Assembly (NCBI GenBank): GCA_943371235.1
Contig: CALRTZ010000042.1
Span: 1 to 24,060 of the forward strand
Length of the DNA: 24,060 nucleotides
Reading direction: 5' to 3'
Source of the DNA: CAJBVG01 sp943371235
GTDB taxonomy: Bacteria > Bacteroidota > Bacteroidia > Sphingobacteriales > Sphingobacteriaceae
Part shown: piece by piece, positions 1 to 8,390 of the stretch
How the letters are laid out: each line of letters opens with the position of its first letter
How positions within the stretch are numbered: position 1 is the stretch's first letter
The notes under the pieces: model-generated
Told to the model about the DNA's origin: nothing
What the model saw: only the letters and a program-made list of their open reading frames with translations
Databases searched by the model: none
Translations under genes and position numbers: made by a program

Positions 1-2058
1 TGCAGACATCATTCCTTTGTCTACTCTTTCTAAATCGTCTTGCGTAAATCCTTTGGCTGCTAATGAATCAAAGTTAATATGCGGAGCTCCTTTAATAGTT
101 GCATATCCTTTTGCATAATTAATGATAGCATCAATTTGACTTTCATCATACCCTAAGTTTCTTAAAGTTGCAGGAACCGCTTGGTTGATAATTTTGAAAT
201 ATCCACCACCTGATAATTTTTTAAACTTCACTAAAGCAAAGTCTGGCTCGATACCGGTAGTATCACAATCCATTACTAAACCAATAGTACCAGTTGGAGC
301 AATTACAGTTGTTTGAGCATTTCTGTAACCGTGTTTCTCTCCTAATTCTACTGCTTTATCCCAAGCATTGCATGCTGCAGACAATAAATAATCTGGGCAA
401 TATTTAGGGTCAATTCCCGGAGGCGCTATTTCTAATCCTTCGTATGCATCTGTTGCATTGTATGCTGCGTAACGGTGATTGCGCATAACACGCATCATGT
501 CTTTTTTATTCTCTTCATACTTAGTGAATGCTCCTAAATGTTTTGCCATTTCTGCTGATGTTGAATAAGCAACACCCGTCATAATCGCAGTAATTGCACC
601 ACCAATTGCACGACCTTTATCACTGTCATAAGCAATACCAGCAACCATTAACATAGAACCTAAGTTTGCATATCCTAAACCTAATGTTCTGTATTCATAT
701 GATAATTGAGCAACTTCTTTTGATGGGAATTGTGCCATCAATACAGAAATTTCTAATACCATTGTCCAGATTCTGCAAATGTGCTCAAATCCTTTTACAT
801 CAAACTCTAAGGTTTGTTCGTTAAAGAAATGACGTAAGTTAACCGAAGCTAAGTTACAAGCAGTATTATCTAAGAACATGTATTCCGAACAAGGGTTAGA
901 AGCATTAATTCTTCCACCTTGTGGGCATGTATGCCATTCGTTAATAGTAGTATCATATTGTACTCCAGGATCTGCACAAGCCCAAGCTGCAAAAGCAATA
1001 TCGTCCCATAATTTTTGTGAGGATACACTGCTTATTTTCTTGCCATTTGTACGACCAATTAAATCCCAATCAGTTCCATTCTCTAAAGCACGGAAAAATG
1101 AATTTGGTATACGTACTGAGTTGTTTGAGTTTTGTCCAGCAACTGTTCTATATGCTTCACCTTCGTAATCTGATGAATATCCTGCTGCGATTAATGCAGC
1201 TACTTTTTTCTCTTCTTCTACTTTCCAGTTTACAAAACCTACAATTTCTGGGTGATCTAAATCTAAACACACCATCTTCGCTGCTCTACGTGTAGTACCG
1301 CCAGATTTAATTGCACCAGCTGCACGGTCGCCAATTTTCAAAAACGACATTAATCCTGATGAGTGTCCGCCGCCAGACAATTTTTCACTTTCTCCACGTA
1401 TACGAGAGAAGTTTGTACCTACACCCGAACCATATTTAAATATACGAGCCTCACGAACCCATAAATCCATGATACCACCTTCGTTTACTAAATCATCATC
1501 AACAGATAAGATAAAGCAAGCGTGTGGTTGTGGGCGTTCGTATGCCGATGTTGATTTTTCTAATTGCTCTGTTTCTGGATTTACAAAGTAATGACCTTGT
1601 GGTTTACCTGTAATTCCGTATGATGAGTGCAAACCTGTATTAAACCATTGTGGTGAATTTGGTGCTGCTAACTGTCCAACAATTGTATATACCAATTCAT
1701 CGTAAAATACTGTTGCATCTTCGTCTGTTGCAAAGTATCCGTAGCGCTTACCCCAATCCATCCAACAATTTGCCATACGATGTGCAACTTGTTTTACTGA
1801 TTTTTCTGAACCTGTTGTTCCGTCTGCTAAAGGCACACCCGCTTTACGGAAATATTTTTGAGCAAGAATATCTGTGGCTACTTGCGACCATGAGGCGGGT
1901 ACTTCTACATCGTTCATTTCAAATACAGCATCACCTGCTGGATTACGAATTACCGAAGTTCGCTTTTCGTAGGTAAATAGATCGTAAGGACTCATTCCTT
2001 TCTGAGTGAAGTAGCGGTCTAACTTCATTCCTTTGCCTTTTAATTCTTTTTTGCTCAT
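1..2058 (-). CDS. nrdJ: Adenosylcobalamin-dependent (class II) ribonucleoside-diphosphate reductase, C-terminus cut off
   Basis: Reduces ribonucleotides to deoxyribonucleotides with a thiyl radical made from coenzyme B12. The frame is open from ATG at 2058 to the window edge (686 codons, no stop). I read the key motifs directly. Cys181 lies in PHACFILS and would be the first redox cysteine. NPCSE places Cys390 as the thiyl cysteine with Asn388 and Glu392 beside it. Cys401 in ACNLASVN lies 11 residues later, as expected for the second redox cysteine of class II enzymes. APTGT (587-591) is the phosphate-binding loop. The missing part should include the rest of the barrel and, in the long bacterial forms, a C-terminal cysteine-rich tail. 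A candidate -7 box lies about 66 bases upstream. I found no B12 riboswitch or NrdR box. The family is certain; the symbol nrdJ follows common usage. Confidence 0.95.
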   Translation of the reverse strand, partial: MSKKELKGKGMKLDRYFTQKGMSPYDLFTYEKRTSVIRNPAGDAVFEMNDVEVPASWSQVATDILAQKYFRKAGVPLADGTTGSEKSVKQVAHRMANCWMDWGKRYGYFATDEDATVFYDELVYTIVGQLAAPNSPQWFNTGLHSSYGITGKPQGHYFVNPETEQLEKSTSAYERPQPHACFILSVDDDLVNEGGIMDLWVREARIFKYGSGVGTNFSRIRGESEKLSGGGHSSGLMSFLKIGDRAAGAIKSGGTTRRAAKMVCLDLDHPEIVGFVNWKVEEEKKVAALIAAGYSSDYEGEAYRTVAGQNSNNSVRIPNSFFRALENGTDWDLIGRTNGKKISSVSSQKLWDDIAFAAWACADPGVQYDTTINEWHTCPQGGRINASNPCSEYMFLDNTACNLASVNLRHFFNEQTLEFDVKGFEHICRIWTMVLEISVLMAQFPSKEVAQLSYEYRTLGLGYANLGSMLMVAGIAYDSDKGRAIGGAITAIMTGVAYSTSAEMAKHLGAFTKYEENKKDMMRVMRNHRYAAYNATDAYEGLEIAPPGIDPKYCPDYLLSAACNAWDKAVELGEKHGYRNAQTTVIAPTGTIGLVMDCDTTGIEPDFALVKFKKLSGGGYFKIINQAVPATLRNLGYDESQIDAIINYAKGYATIKGAPHINFDSLAAKGFTQDDLERVDKGMMSA

Positions 2059-2123
2059 CGTATTACTTAATTATCTGTTATAGTTGGTTTTGTTAGTTTA
2101 AAAAAACTATGAGTGTTTTTCAT

Positions 2124-2131
2124 CAAATTTA
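2124..2131 (-). promoter_or_regulatory. Candidate -7 promoter element of nrdJ
   Basis: The minus strand reads TAAATTTG, an exact match to the Bacteroidota -7 consensus TAnnTTTG. No clear TTG is seen at -33. A start just downstream would give a leader of about 60 nt before the nrdJ ATG at 2058. Confidence 0.5.
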
Positions 2132-2218
2132 ATAGAGTGTAGGGGGTGCTTAAAATAGTGTTTTCCACATAGATCCCTAGAAAGCACACTCACATGAAGT
2201 AAAATGCTATAAAACGAA

Positions 2219-2258
2219 GAAAACCAAAGTTTTACCCCTGTGGAAAACTTTGGTTTTC
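2219..2258 (-). terminator. Perfect 15-bp hairpin, probable pyk terminator
   Basis: The arms GAAAACCAAAGTTTT (2219-2233) and AAAACTTTGGTTTTC (2244-2258) are exact reverse complements around a 10-base loop. The hairpin begins 35 bases after the pyk stop when read on the minus strand, and a T-rich stretch (TTCGTTTTAT) follows. The following U tract is broken, so termination efficiency is uncertain. It also separates pyk from the nrdJ promoter. Confidence 0.65.
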
Positions 2259-2293
2259 AATATTTTTTGAAGAAAAATCAAACAAAAGTTCGA

Positions 2294-3724
2294 CTATTCT
2301 ATAGTGCTTATTTTTATGGTGTTTGTACGGCCACTTCGTCCAATAGGCGTGCTGGCAGTATTAATTACAGAATCACCTTTCTTCACAAGCTTGTGTTGCT
2401 TAAGAATTCCGTTCACATCCTTCATTGTTTTGTCTGTACTCTCAAACTTATCATAATAAAAACCCCTTACTCCCCAAACCAAACTTAACAAGCAAAGTAA
2501 TGTTTTATTGGAAGTGAAAATAAAGGTTAATGCTTTTGGTCTATGACTTGATATTCTAAAGGCTGTATATCCAGAGTGGGTCATGGATACAATTCCTAAT
2601 GAATCGTTTTGTTCTGCCAATATACAAGCGGTATAACAGATACTGTCTGATAAAAAAGTAGCAGAACGTTTATGAGGTGCATGCATTTGCATGTATGGGT
2701 AGCTCGACTTTTCAATGTTCCTAATAATTACTTGCATTGCCGTAATAACTTCAATAGGGTATTCTCCCACGGATGTTTCTCCGCTCAACATAACAGCGTC
2801 TGCACCATCTAACACAGAATTAGCCACGTCATTCACTTCTGCTCTGGTTGGGCGCGGGTTTGTAATCATACTCTCCATCATTTGTGTGGCAATAATTACA
2901 GGCTTCGCATGTTCCATGCATTTTTTAACAATTCTTTTTTGAATAATAGGCACATCCTCCATTGGGCATTCTACTCCTAAATCGCCTCTTGCTACCATTA
3001 CTGCATCCGTTGCTTCCACAATTGCATCTAAATTTATCAATGCTTCTGGTTTTTCAATTTTTGCAATTACTCGTGCGTTTGATCCTCGCTTTTTTATGAT
3101 TTCTTTTAATTCAATAATATCTTTCGCTTCACGTACAAATGATAATCCTATCCATTCTACATTTTGCTTCAAAATAAAATCTAAATCTTTTAAATCTTTC
3201 GGAGTTAAACTCGGGATAGAAACTTTTGTGTCGGGCAAGTTTACTCCTTTGTTTGACGATAGTATTCCACCGTAAATTACCTTAACTTTTACAGCATCTT
3301 TTTTATTTGTACTAATTACTTTGAATTGTAATTTACCATCATCCAATAAAATTATTTCACCAGGTTTCACATCTTTCGGAAAAGCTTGGTAAGAGATGTA
3401 TACCTTCTCTTCATTACCTATACAAGGCTTCGTAGTCATTAACAACTCTTGGTTTTTTTTCAAAAACACTCTGTTATCAACCATTTCACCAACTCGAATT
3501 TTTGGTCCTTGCAAATCGGCTAAAATTCCAACGTGTAAATTGTGTTTTTTATTAATCTCTCTAATTGTAGTAATTAATTTTGCAAGATCTTCATGTTTGC
3601 CATGAGAAAAATTAATTCGACAAATATCCATCCCTGCTTTTATCATTTTTAATAACACTTCTTTTGATGAAGATGCAGGTCCTAGTGTTGCAACAATTTT
3701 AGTTCTATTATGATATATTTTCAT
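2294..3724 (-). CDS. pyk: Pyruvate kinase
   Basis: Catalyses the last step of glycolysis, phosphoenolpyruvate plus ADP to pyruvate plus ATP, in the cytosol. The protein has 476 residues. It starts with the typical RTKIVATLGPAS strand. AKIEKPEAL (221-229) carries the catalytic lysine, VARGDLGVE (244-252) binds metal and substrate, and GADAVMLSGETSVG (307-320) is also typical. The C-terminal domain ends with a GRSGRTNTIKI-like segment. The open frame extends to a TTG at 3748, but that TTG is the end of a TATGTTTG promoter box, so I choose the ATG at 3724. The gene lies downstream of the IPExxxVDY-family gene on the same strand but has its own candidate promoter. Confidence 0.97.
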   Translation of the reverse strand: MKIYHNRTKIVATLGPASSSKEVLLKMIKAGMDICRINFSHGKHEDLAKLITTIREINKKHNLHVGILADLQGPKIRVGEMVDNRVFLKKNQELLMTTKPCIGNEEKVYISYQAFPKDVKPGEIILLDDGKLQFKVISTNKKDAVKVKVIYGGILSSNKGVNLPDTKVSIPSLTPKDLKDLDFILKQNVEWIGLSFVREAKDIIELKEIIKKRGSNARVIAKIEKPEALINLDAIVEATDAVMVARGDLGVECPMEDVPIIQKRIVKKCMEHAKPVIIATQMMESMITNPRPTRAEVNDVANSVLDGADAVMLSGETSVGEYPIEVITAMQVIIRNIEKSSYPYMQMHAPHKRSATFLSDSICYTACILAEQNDSLGIVSMTHSGYTAFRISSHRPKALTFIFTSNKTLLCLLSLVWGVRGFYYDKFESTDKTMKDVNGILKQHKLVKKGDSVINTASTPIGRSGRTNTIKISTIE

Positions 3725-3745
3725 AAATATGGGTTTTGTAATACT

Positions 3746-3753
3746 CAAACATA
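3746..3753 (-). promoter_or_regulatory. Candidate -7 promoter element of pyk
   Basis: The minus strand reads TATGTTTG, an exact TAnnTTTG match, 21 bases upstream of the pyk ATG. This implies a short leader. No convincing -33 TTG is present. Confidence 0.55.
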
Positions 3754-3789
3754 AGATAAATTTTTTTAATAAGTGTACTTGTTACAATA

Positions 3790-3817
3790 AGTATTGAGTA
3801 TTAAGTATCAAGTATAA
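3790..3817. repeat. Four degenerate 7-bp tandem repeats
   Basis: Four consecutive heptamers AGTATTG, AGTATTA, AGTATCA and AGTATAA (minus-strand consensus TNATACT) fill the gap between the stop of the IPExxxVDY gene (3840) and the pyk promoter (3746-3753). All four share AGTAT in the same phase. Function is unknown. Confidence 0.8.
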
Positions 3818-3839
3818 AGCTTGTGAAGCGAAAATCAAA

Positions 3840-4259
3840 CTAAAAGAAGAATAGATTTTCTTTGGACTTTAACGAATAAGGGTCGATTGGGTAGGCAGTT
3901 TGAACCACGTCAATCTTATTTAGTAGTTGAATGAGCTCTTTTTGGTCTTCGGATAATAAACTTTCTGTGCTCAGAATAAAATAATCACTTTCTTTCATTT
4001 CCGGAACCAGATAAGAATTACCGCTCTTATTACTTAATAAATAGAGTTCATTTTCAGTGTTTTCTTGGCTGTATTTATAACAGGAGTGATAAGATTCTTC
4101 ACCGAAATCACTGTAAATCAGTAGGTCATCTATTCTTACAAACCTTACTGGTAAATGGTTGTTAATAAACCAGCATAAACGGTAATCTCGGGATGCAGAG
4201 CTGATACCAATGATGGAAATATCATGGTTATAATCAACTCGTAGTATTTTCTTACTCAA
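3840..4259 (-). CDS. IPExxxVDY-family protein of unknown function
   Basis: A 139-residue cytosolic protein with no signal peptide or membrane segment. It contains VPEMKESDY, which fits the family motif I/V-P-E-x3-V/x-D-Y, and ends with a NKIDVVQTAYPIDPYSLKSK-like tail. I recall this family as a conserved Bacteroidota protein found near pyruvate kinase and the acpP-fabF-rnc genes, which is its setting here. The start is a TTG at 4259: an in-frame TAA lies five codons upstream and the first internal Met is in the family motif, so no ATG is available. It is divergent from acpP and upstream of pyk on the same strand. Its biochemical role is not known to me. Confidence 0.8.
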   Translation of the reverse strand: MSKKILRVDYNHDISIIGISSASRDYRLCWFINNHLPVRFVRIDDLLIYSDFGEESYHSCYKYSQENTENELYLLSNKSGNSYLVPEMKESDYFILSTESLLSEDQKELIQLLNKIDVVQTAYPIDPYSLKSKENLFFF

Positions 4260-4279
4260 ATGCTTAAAAATTTATTTGT

Positions 4280-4287
4280 CAAAATTA
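4280..4287 (-). promoter_or_regulatory. Candidate -7 promoter element of the IPExxxVDY gene
   Basis: The minus strand reads TAATTTTG, an exact TAnnTTTG match, 20 bases before the TTG start at 4259. This position supports the TTG as the true start. No -33 TTG is seen at the usual spacing. Confidence 0.45.
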
Positions 4288-4356
4288 ATAAAAAAGACTA
4301 CTATTGAGCTAGAAAAAGCACAGAGGGGTTGTTTACAGCCACAAAAAATTTATTTT

Positions 4357-4386
4357 TTGTTATTTGTTATAATATCTTTTTCTTTG
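4357..4386 (+). promoter_or_regulatory. Promoter of the acpP-fabF lipid genes
   Basis: TTG at 4357-4359 is followed by exactly 19 bases and then TTTCTTTG at 4379-4386, one mismatch from TAnnTTTG. Both elements and the spacing fit the Bacteroidota primary sigma factor promoter. The leader to the acpP ATG would be about 25-30 nt. Confidence 0.65.
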
Positions 4387-4418
4387 CACAGAATTATTAA
4401 AACCTAAATATTAAAATT

Positions 4419-4655
4419 ATGTCAGATATTGCATCAAGAGTAAAAGCAATTATTGTAGAGAAGTTGGGTGTTGACGAAAGTGAAGTTACACCAGAAGCAA
4501 GCTTTACCAACGACTTAGGTGCCGATTCACTGGACACGGTAGAATTGATCATGGAATTTGAAAAAGAATTTAACATCGCTATTCCTGATGAGCAAGCAGA
4601 GACTATTGGTACAGTAGGACAAGCGGTATCTTATCTAGAAAAGAACGTTAAGTAG
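4419..4655 (+). CDS. acpP: Acyl carrier protein
   Basis: Carries growing acyl chains on a 4'-phosphopantetheine arm during fatty acid and phospholipid synthesis. The 78-residue acidic protein is full length for the family and has the modification motif GADSLD with Ser37 as the attachment residue. It is followed after 19 bases by fabF, the usual partner, and is preceded by a good promoter. It is first in a same-strand run acpP-fabF-rnc-plsC. Confidence 0.98.
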   Translation: MSDIASRVKAIIVEKLGVDESEVTPEASFTNDLGADSLDTVELIMEFEKEFNIAIPDEQAETIGTVGQAVSYLEKNVK

Positions 4656-4674
4656 TAATTAACTTAACTTACTT

Positions 4675-5925
4675 ATGGAATTAAAAAGAGTAGTAGTTAC
4701 AGGTATTGGAGCACTGACTCCACTGGGGAATTCTGTTCCTGAATTTTGGAAGAATTTAGTGGATGGGGTCAGTGGTGCCGATATTATTACTCATTTTGAT
4801 GCCTCAAAGTTTAAGACTCAGTTTGCTTGCGAGGTAAAGAATTTTCAAATTGAAAATTACCTCGACAAGAAAGAAGCTAGAAAACTGGATCCATTTGTAC
4901 ATTATGCATTGGCATCTACAGATGAAGCTGTAAAAGACGCAAATATCGACTTCGATACATTAGACCGCGATAGAGCGGGAGTGATATGGGGTTCGGGTAT
5001 TGGTGGCTTACGCACATTTATAGATGAAGTAACCAATTTTAATGCAGGAGATGGAACGCCTCGTTTCAATCCTTTTTTCATCCCTAAAATGATTATTGAC
5101 ATTGCTCCAGGGCATATTTCAATAAAATATGGTTTGCGTGGTCCTAACTTCGCAACCGTATCTGCATGTGCATCTTCTACCAATGCCATTATTGATGGAT
5201 TTAATTACATACGTTTAGGAATGGCCGACATGATTATTGCCGGAGGTTCTGAAGCGAGTGTGAATGAAGCCGCAGTAGGTGGTTTTAACGCTATGCATGC
5301 ATTATCAACGCGCAACGATTCTCCGAAAACTGCCTCACGTCCTTTTGATTTAGACCGTGAAGGATTTGTATTAGGTGAAGGTGCCGCTACTCTTATTTTA
5401 GAAGAATACGAACATGCGAAACGTCGTGGTGCAAAAATTTATGCAGAACTAGCCGGTGGCGGTTTATCAGCAGATGCAAACCACATTACAGCTCCACATC
5501 CTGAAGGATTAGGTGCTAAAAATGTAATGAAAAATGCAATGCGTGATGCCGGAATGGTACCCGAAGATATTGATTACATTAACGTACACGGAACTTCTAC
5601 ACCTCTTGGAGATATTAGCGAAACAAAAGCGATTATTTCTTGCTTTGGCGAACATGCGTTTAATTTAAATATTAGCTCTACCAAATCAATGACGGGGCAT
5701 TTACTAGGTGCGGCAGGAGCATTAGAAGCAATTGCATCTATACTCTCTGTACAAAACGACATCATACCTCCAACTATTAACCACTTTACAGACGACCCTC
5801 AATTTGACCCTCGTTTAAACTTAACATTTAATAAAGCACAAAAACGCGTTGTTCGTGCTGCATTATGTAATACTTTTGGATTTGGTGGTCACAATGCATC
5901 TGTAATCTTCAAAAAAGCGGAGTAA
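4675..5925 (+). CDS. fabF: 3-oxoacyl-[acyl-carrier-protein] synthase II
   Basis: Condenses malonyl-ACP with acyl-ACP to elongate fatty acids. The protein has 416 residues, normal for FabF. The Cys-His-His triad is visible: Cys165 in VSACASSTNA, His305 in NVHGTSTPLGD and His342 in KSMTGHLLGAAG. The C-terminal NTFGFGGHNAS glycine-rich loop is intact. It starts at ATG 4675, 19 bases after acpP, so the two are almost certainly cotranscribed. Confidence 0.98.
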   Translation: MELKRVVVTGIGALTPLGNSVPEFWKNLVDGVSGADIITHFDASKFKTQFACEVKNFQIENYLDKKEARKLDPFVHYALASTDEAVKDANIDFDTLDRDRAGVIWGSGIGGLRTFIDEVTNFNAGDGTPRFNPFFIPKMIIDIAPGHISIKYGLRGPNFATVSACASSTNAIIDGFNYIRLGMADMIIAGGSEASVNEAAVGGFNAMHALSTRNDSPKTASRPFDLDREGFVLGEGAATLILEEYEHAKRRGAKIYAELAGGGLSADANHITAPHPEGLGAKNVMKNAMRDAGMVPEDIDYINVHGTSTPLGDISETKAIISCFGEHAFNLNISSTKSMTGHLLGAAGALEAIASILSVQNDIIPPTINHFTDDPQFDPRLNLTFNKAQKRVVRAALCNTFGFGGHNASVIFKKAE

Positions 5926-5989
5926 TAATCCTTTTGAAAAACATATTGTTGATTTTGATGCTTGTAAATAATACCGTTAATTATTGTGT

Positions 5990-6724
5990 ATGCCAATTGG
6001 TGTTTTAAAACTCTTTACTTCCCCTTATAAAAAAGAATTAAAAGCTTTGAGAAATATTCTGGGATTTATACCTGGAAATTATTCATTGTATCGCTTAGCC
6101 TTAAGACATAAATCTGTTGCAATAGACACGCATAAAAAAGGCGTAAAAAATAGCAACGAACGTTTAGAGTTCCTCGGAGATGCCATACTGGGTTCAGTTG
6201 TAGCAGAGGTGTTATTCAAAAAATTTCCTTATAAAGACGAAGGTTTCCTTACAGAAATGAGATCAAAAATGGTAAACAGATCTCACCTCAATCAATTATC
6301 CAAAAAAATGGGAATTGCAGAAATGATTTCCTACGATGCAAAATTACACAACCAAGGAAATAAAAACTCCTCACTTTTTGGAGATGCATTTGAAGCCTTA
6401 ATTGGCGCCATCTATTTAGATAGAGGATACGAATTTACTCGTCGTTTTATAATTAATAGAATTTTAACTCCACACGTAGATATTGATCAATTAGAACAAA
6501 CAGAATCTAATTTTAAAAGTCGTTTGCTCGAGTGGGCACAAAGAGAAAGTAAAGAAATATTGTTTGAATTAGTGGATGAAAAAAGCCACGGCCAATCTAG
6601 ATTATTCACCGTTCGTGTATTAATTAGTGGAGAGGAAATGGGATTAGGACAAGATTTTAGCAAAAAAAATGCTGAAAAAAATGCTGCTGAAAAAGCATGT
6701 CTAGCTTTAAATATACTCGTATGA
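5990..6724 (+). CDS. rnc: Ribonuclease III
   Basis: Endonuclease for double-stranded RNA, acting in rRNA and mRNA processing. The 244-residue protein carries the signature NERLEFLGDAIL (56-67), including Glu60 and Asp64, and the second acidic pair Asp132 and Glu135 in FGDAFEALIGAIYLD. A double-stranded RNA-binding domain follows from about residue 175, ending in KKNAEKNAAEKACLAL. I choose ATG 5990 over a TTG two codons earlier. The gap to fabF is 64 bases. The stop TGA overlaps the plsC start as ATGA, which suggests translational coupling. Confidence 0.97.
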   Translation: MPIGVLKLFTSPYKKELKALRNILGFIPGNYSLYRLALRHKSVAIDTHKKGVKNSNERLEFLGDAILGSVVAEVLFKKFPYKDEGFLTEMRSKMVNRSHLNQLSKKMGIAEMISYDAKLHNQGNKNSSLFGDAFEALIGAIYLDRGYEFTRRFIINRILTPHVDIDQLEQTESNFKSRLLEWAQRESKEILFELVDEKSHGQSRLFTVRVLISGEEMGLGQDFSKKNAEKNAAEKACLALNILV

Positions 6725-7455
6725 GAAAAATCTTTGGAGCCTTATTTATTGCCTACGGATTAATTGTGTTTTTTTCGGTAATGTTTTTGGTATTACCCTT
6801 TATCATCATTAGCTCATTTATACCAAACAAACACGGAGCAACAATTCCATTTTTCTTTTTACGAGTATGGTCTGCATTGTTCTCCATTTTATGTTTGTTT
6901 TTTTACAAAGTAGAGGGCAGAGAAAAAATTGATACATCTAAACCTTACATTTATGTAGCCAACCATGGCTCATACCTGGATTCTACTTCTGTAGTATTAG
7001 CTACACCAAGCGCTTTTAAACCATTAGGTAAAATTGAAATGTCGAAAATACCGGTGTTTGGTTTTATATACAGTCGTGTAGTAGTAATGGTTGATCGAAG
7101 TACAAAAGAGAGTAGATCTGCAAGTGTTGAGAAATTAAAGGAATTACTAAAACGTGGCATTTCTATTTTAATATTTCCGGAAGGAACCATGAATAGAACA
7201 CCAAATCATTTAAAAGATTTTTACGACGGTGCTTTTAGAATAGCCATTGAAACACAAACCCCAATCGCTCCCTTTGTAGTAATCAATGCTAGAAATTTAA
7301 TGCCTCGAAACAATCCATTAACTATTAGACCAGGTATTATGAAAATAGTTTTTTCTGATCCCATAGAAGTAAACACTTATACCTTGGATGATCTTGAAAC
7401 ACTGAAACAAAAAGTGTATAAAATTATGGAAGAGTTGATTATCAAAAATCAATAA
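6721..7455 (+). CDS. plsC: 1-acyl-sn-glycerol-3-phosphate acyltransferase (PlsC family)
   Basis: Transfers an acyl group to lysophosphatidic acid, giving phosphatidic acid at the inner membrane. The 244-residue protein has two N-terminal hydrophobic segments (about 5-32 and 44-62), the HX4D motif NHGSYLD (His82, Asp87) and the substrate-binding motif FPEGTMNR (152-159). The ATG at 6721 overlaps the rnc stop by 4 bases. The acpP-fabF-rnc-plsC order places acyl transfer beside chain elongation. Other lysophospholipid or ornithine-lipid acyltransferases share these motifs, so the exact acceptor is inferred. Confidence 0.88.
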   Translation: MRKIFGALFIAYGLIVFFSVMFLVLPFIIISSFIPNKHGATIPFFFLRVWSALFSILCLFFYKVEGREKIDTSKPYIYVANHGSYLDSTSVVLATPSAFKPLGKIEMSKIPVFGFIYSRVVVMVDRSTKESRSASVEKLKELLKRGISILIFPEGTMNRTPNHLKDFYDGAFRIAIETQTPIAPFVVINARNLMPRNNPLTIRPGIMKIVFSDPIEVNTYTLDDLETLKQKVYKIMEELIIKNQ

Positions 7456-7468
7456 TTTAATACTCATC

Positions 7469-8374
7469 ATGCCAAAAGTTTTTCGAGTACACTTAGCTTT
7501 ATTTATTGTTTCGTTGATATATGCTGCTACATTTAGCATCGCTAAAGAAGTAATGCCAGCCTTTGTAAAACCAATGGGATTAATAGGTGTACGTGTTTGG
7601 GGTGCAATAATTTTACTTTGGATAACCCATGCAATTTTTGTACGCGAAAAAATTAGAGATAAAAAAGATTATTTAGAATTAATGAAATGTGCAGTATTTG
7701 GTGTTGCTGCAAACATGTTACTATTCTTTAAAGGCCTATCTATTACTACACCTATTAACGGTGCAATTTTAATGGTAACTACCCCCTTGTTCGTAGGCTT
7801 TTTTTCTTTTTTTATTTTGAAAGAAAAAGTGAGTGCATTAAAAATTATAGGATTAATGTTAGGATTAAGTGGTGCATTACTTTTACTAGTTGGTCCTACT
7901 TTATCTTTTTCATCGGCAACCTTAAGCGGAGATGTAATGGTGATGTTAAATGCAATCATCTATTCGTATTATTTAATCATAGCAAAACCATTGTTACACA
8001 AATACAATCCGATTACTGTTATAAAATGGACATTCTTATTCGGAGGAATTATGATTTTACCATTCTCTATTCCGGAACTACAAGAAGTGAACTGGGTTGT
8101 AATACCGAGTAATATTTGGGCTAGTATTGTTTTTTTAATTGTAGGTGCAACATTTTTAACCTATTTATTAAATGGATGGGCATTAAGGCATGCAAACTCT
8201 TCTTTAGTAGGTGCATATATTTACTTACAACCCATATTGGCCTCTATCATTGCAATAGTATTAGGTAAAGATGAGCTTACATGGCAAAAAATCGTGTTTG
8301 GTTTTTTAATATTTGTAGGTGTTTATTTAGTTAGTTTACCGGCTACATTCCCTCTCCTTCGTCGTAAAGATTAA
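7469..8374 (+). CDS. EamA/DMT-superfamily transporter
   Basis: An integral inner-membrane protein of 301 residues with about ten hydrophobic helices. Two EamA repeats are seen, about residues 8-140 and 155-290. The first has PxxxxGxRxxGA-like features (KPMGLIGVRVWGAI) and ITTPINGAILMVTTPLF; the second has LIVGATFLTYLLNGWALRHA and IYLQPILASI, both typical of drug/metabolite exporters. It starts 13 bases after plsC, so it may share its transcript. The substrate cannot be read from the sequence. Confidence 0.88.
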   Translation: MPKVFRVHLALFIVSLIYAATFSIAKEVMPAFVKPMGLIGVRVWGAIILLWITHAIFVREKIRDKKDYLELMKCAVFGVAANMLLFFKGLSITTPINGAILMVTTPLFVGFFSFFILKEKVSALKIIGLMLGLSGALLLLVGPTLSFSSATLSGDVMVMLNAIIYSYYLIIAKPLLHKYNPITVIKWTFLFGGIMILPFSIPELQEVNWVVIPSNIWASIVFLIVGATFLTYLLNGWALRHANSSLVGAYIYLQPILASIIAIVLGKDELTWQKIVFGFLIFVGVYLVSLPATFPLLRRKD

Positions 8375-8390
8375 TTAATATTATTATTCA

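Noticed and set aside
878..1976. Plus-strand open frames at 878-1168, 1017-1295 and 1650-1976
   Set aside because: They lie antisense to the well-conserved class II ribonucleotide reductase frame, have low-complexity translations and match nothing I recognise.
2059..2218. Possible cobalamin riboswitch or NrdR box upstream of the B12-dependent reductase
   Set aside because: I looked on the minus strand for the B12-box core and for paired NrdR palindromes and found neither; the leader after the -7 box is too short for a cobalamin aptamer.
3790..3817. Heptamer array as a CRISPR remnant
   Set aside because: Units are 7 bp with no spacers, so it is a simple tandem repeat.
4902..5765. Minus-strand open frames inside fabF (4902-5189, 5574-5765)
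   Set aside because: They are antisense to fabF, which has all catalytic motifs intact, and carry no domain-like features.
5984..5990. TTG at 5984 as the rnc start
   Set aside because: The ATG two codons later at 5990 is a better start and gives a normal RNase III N-terminus.
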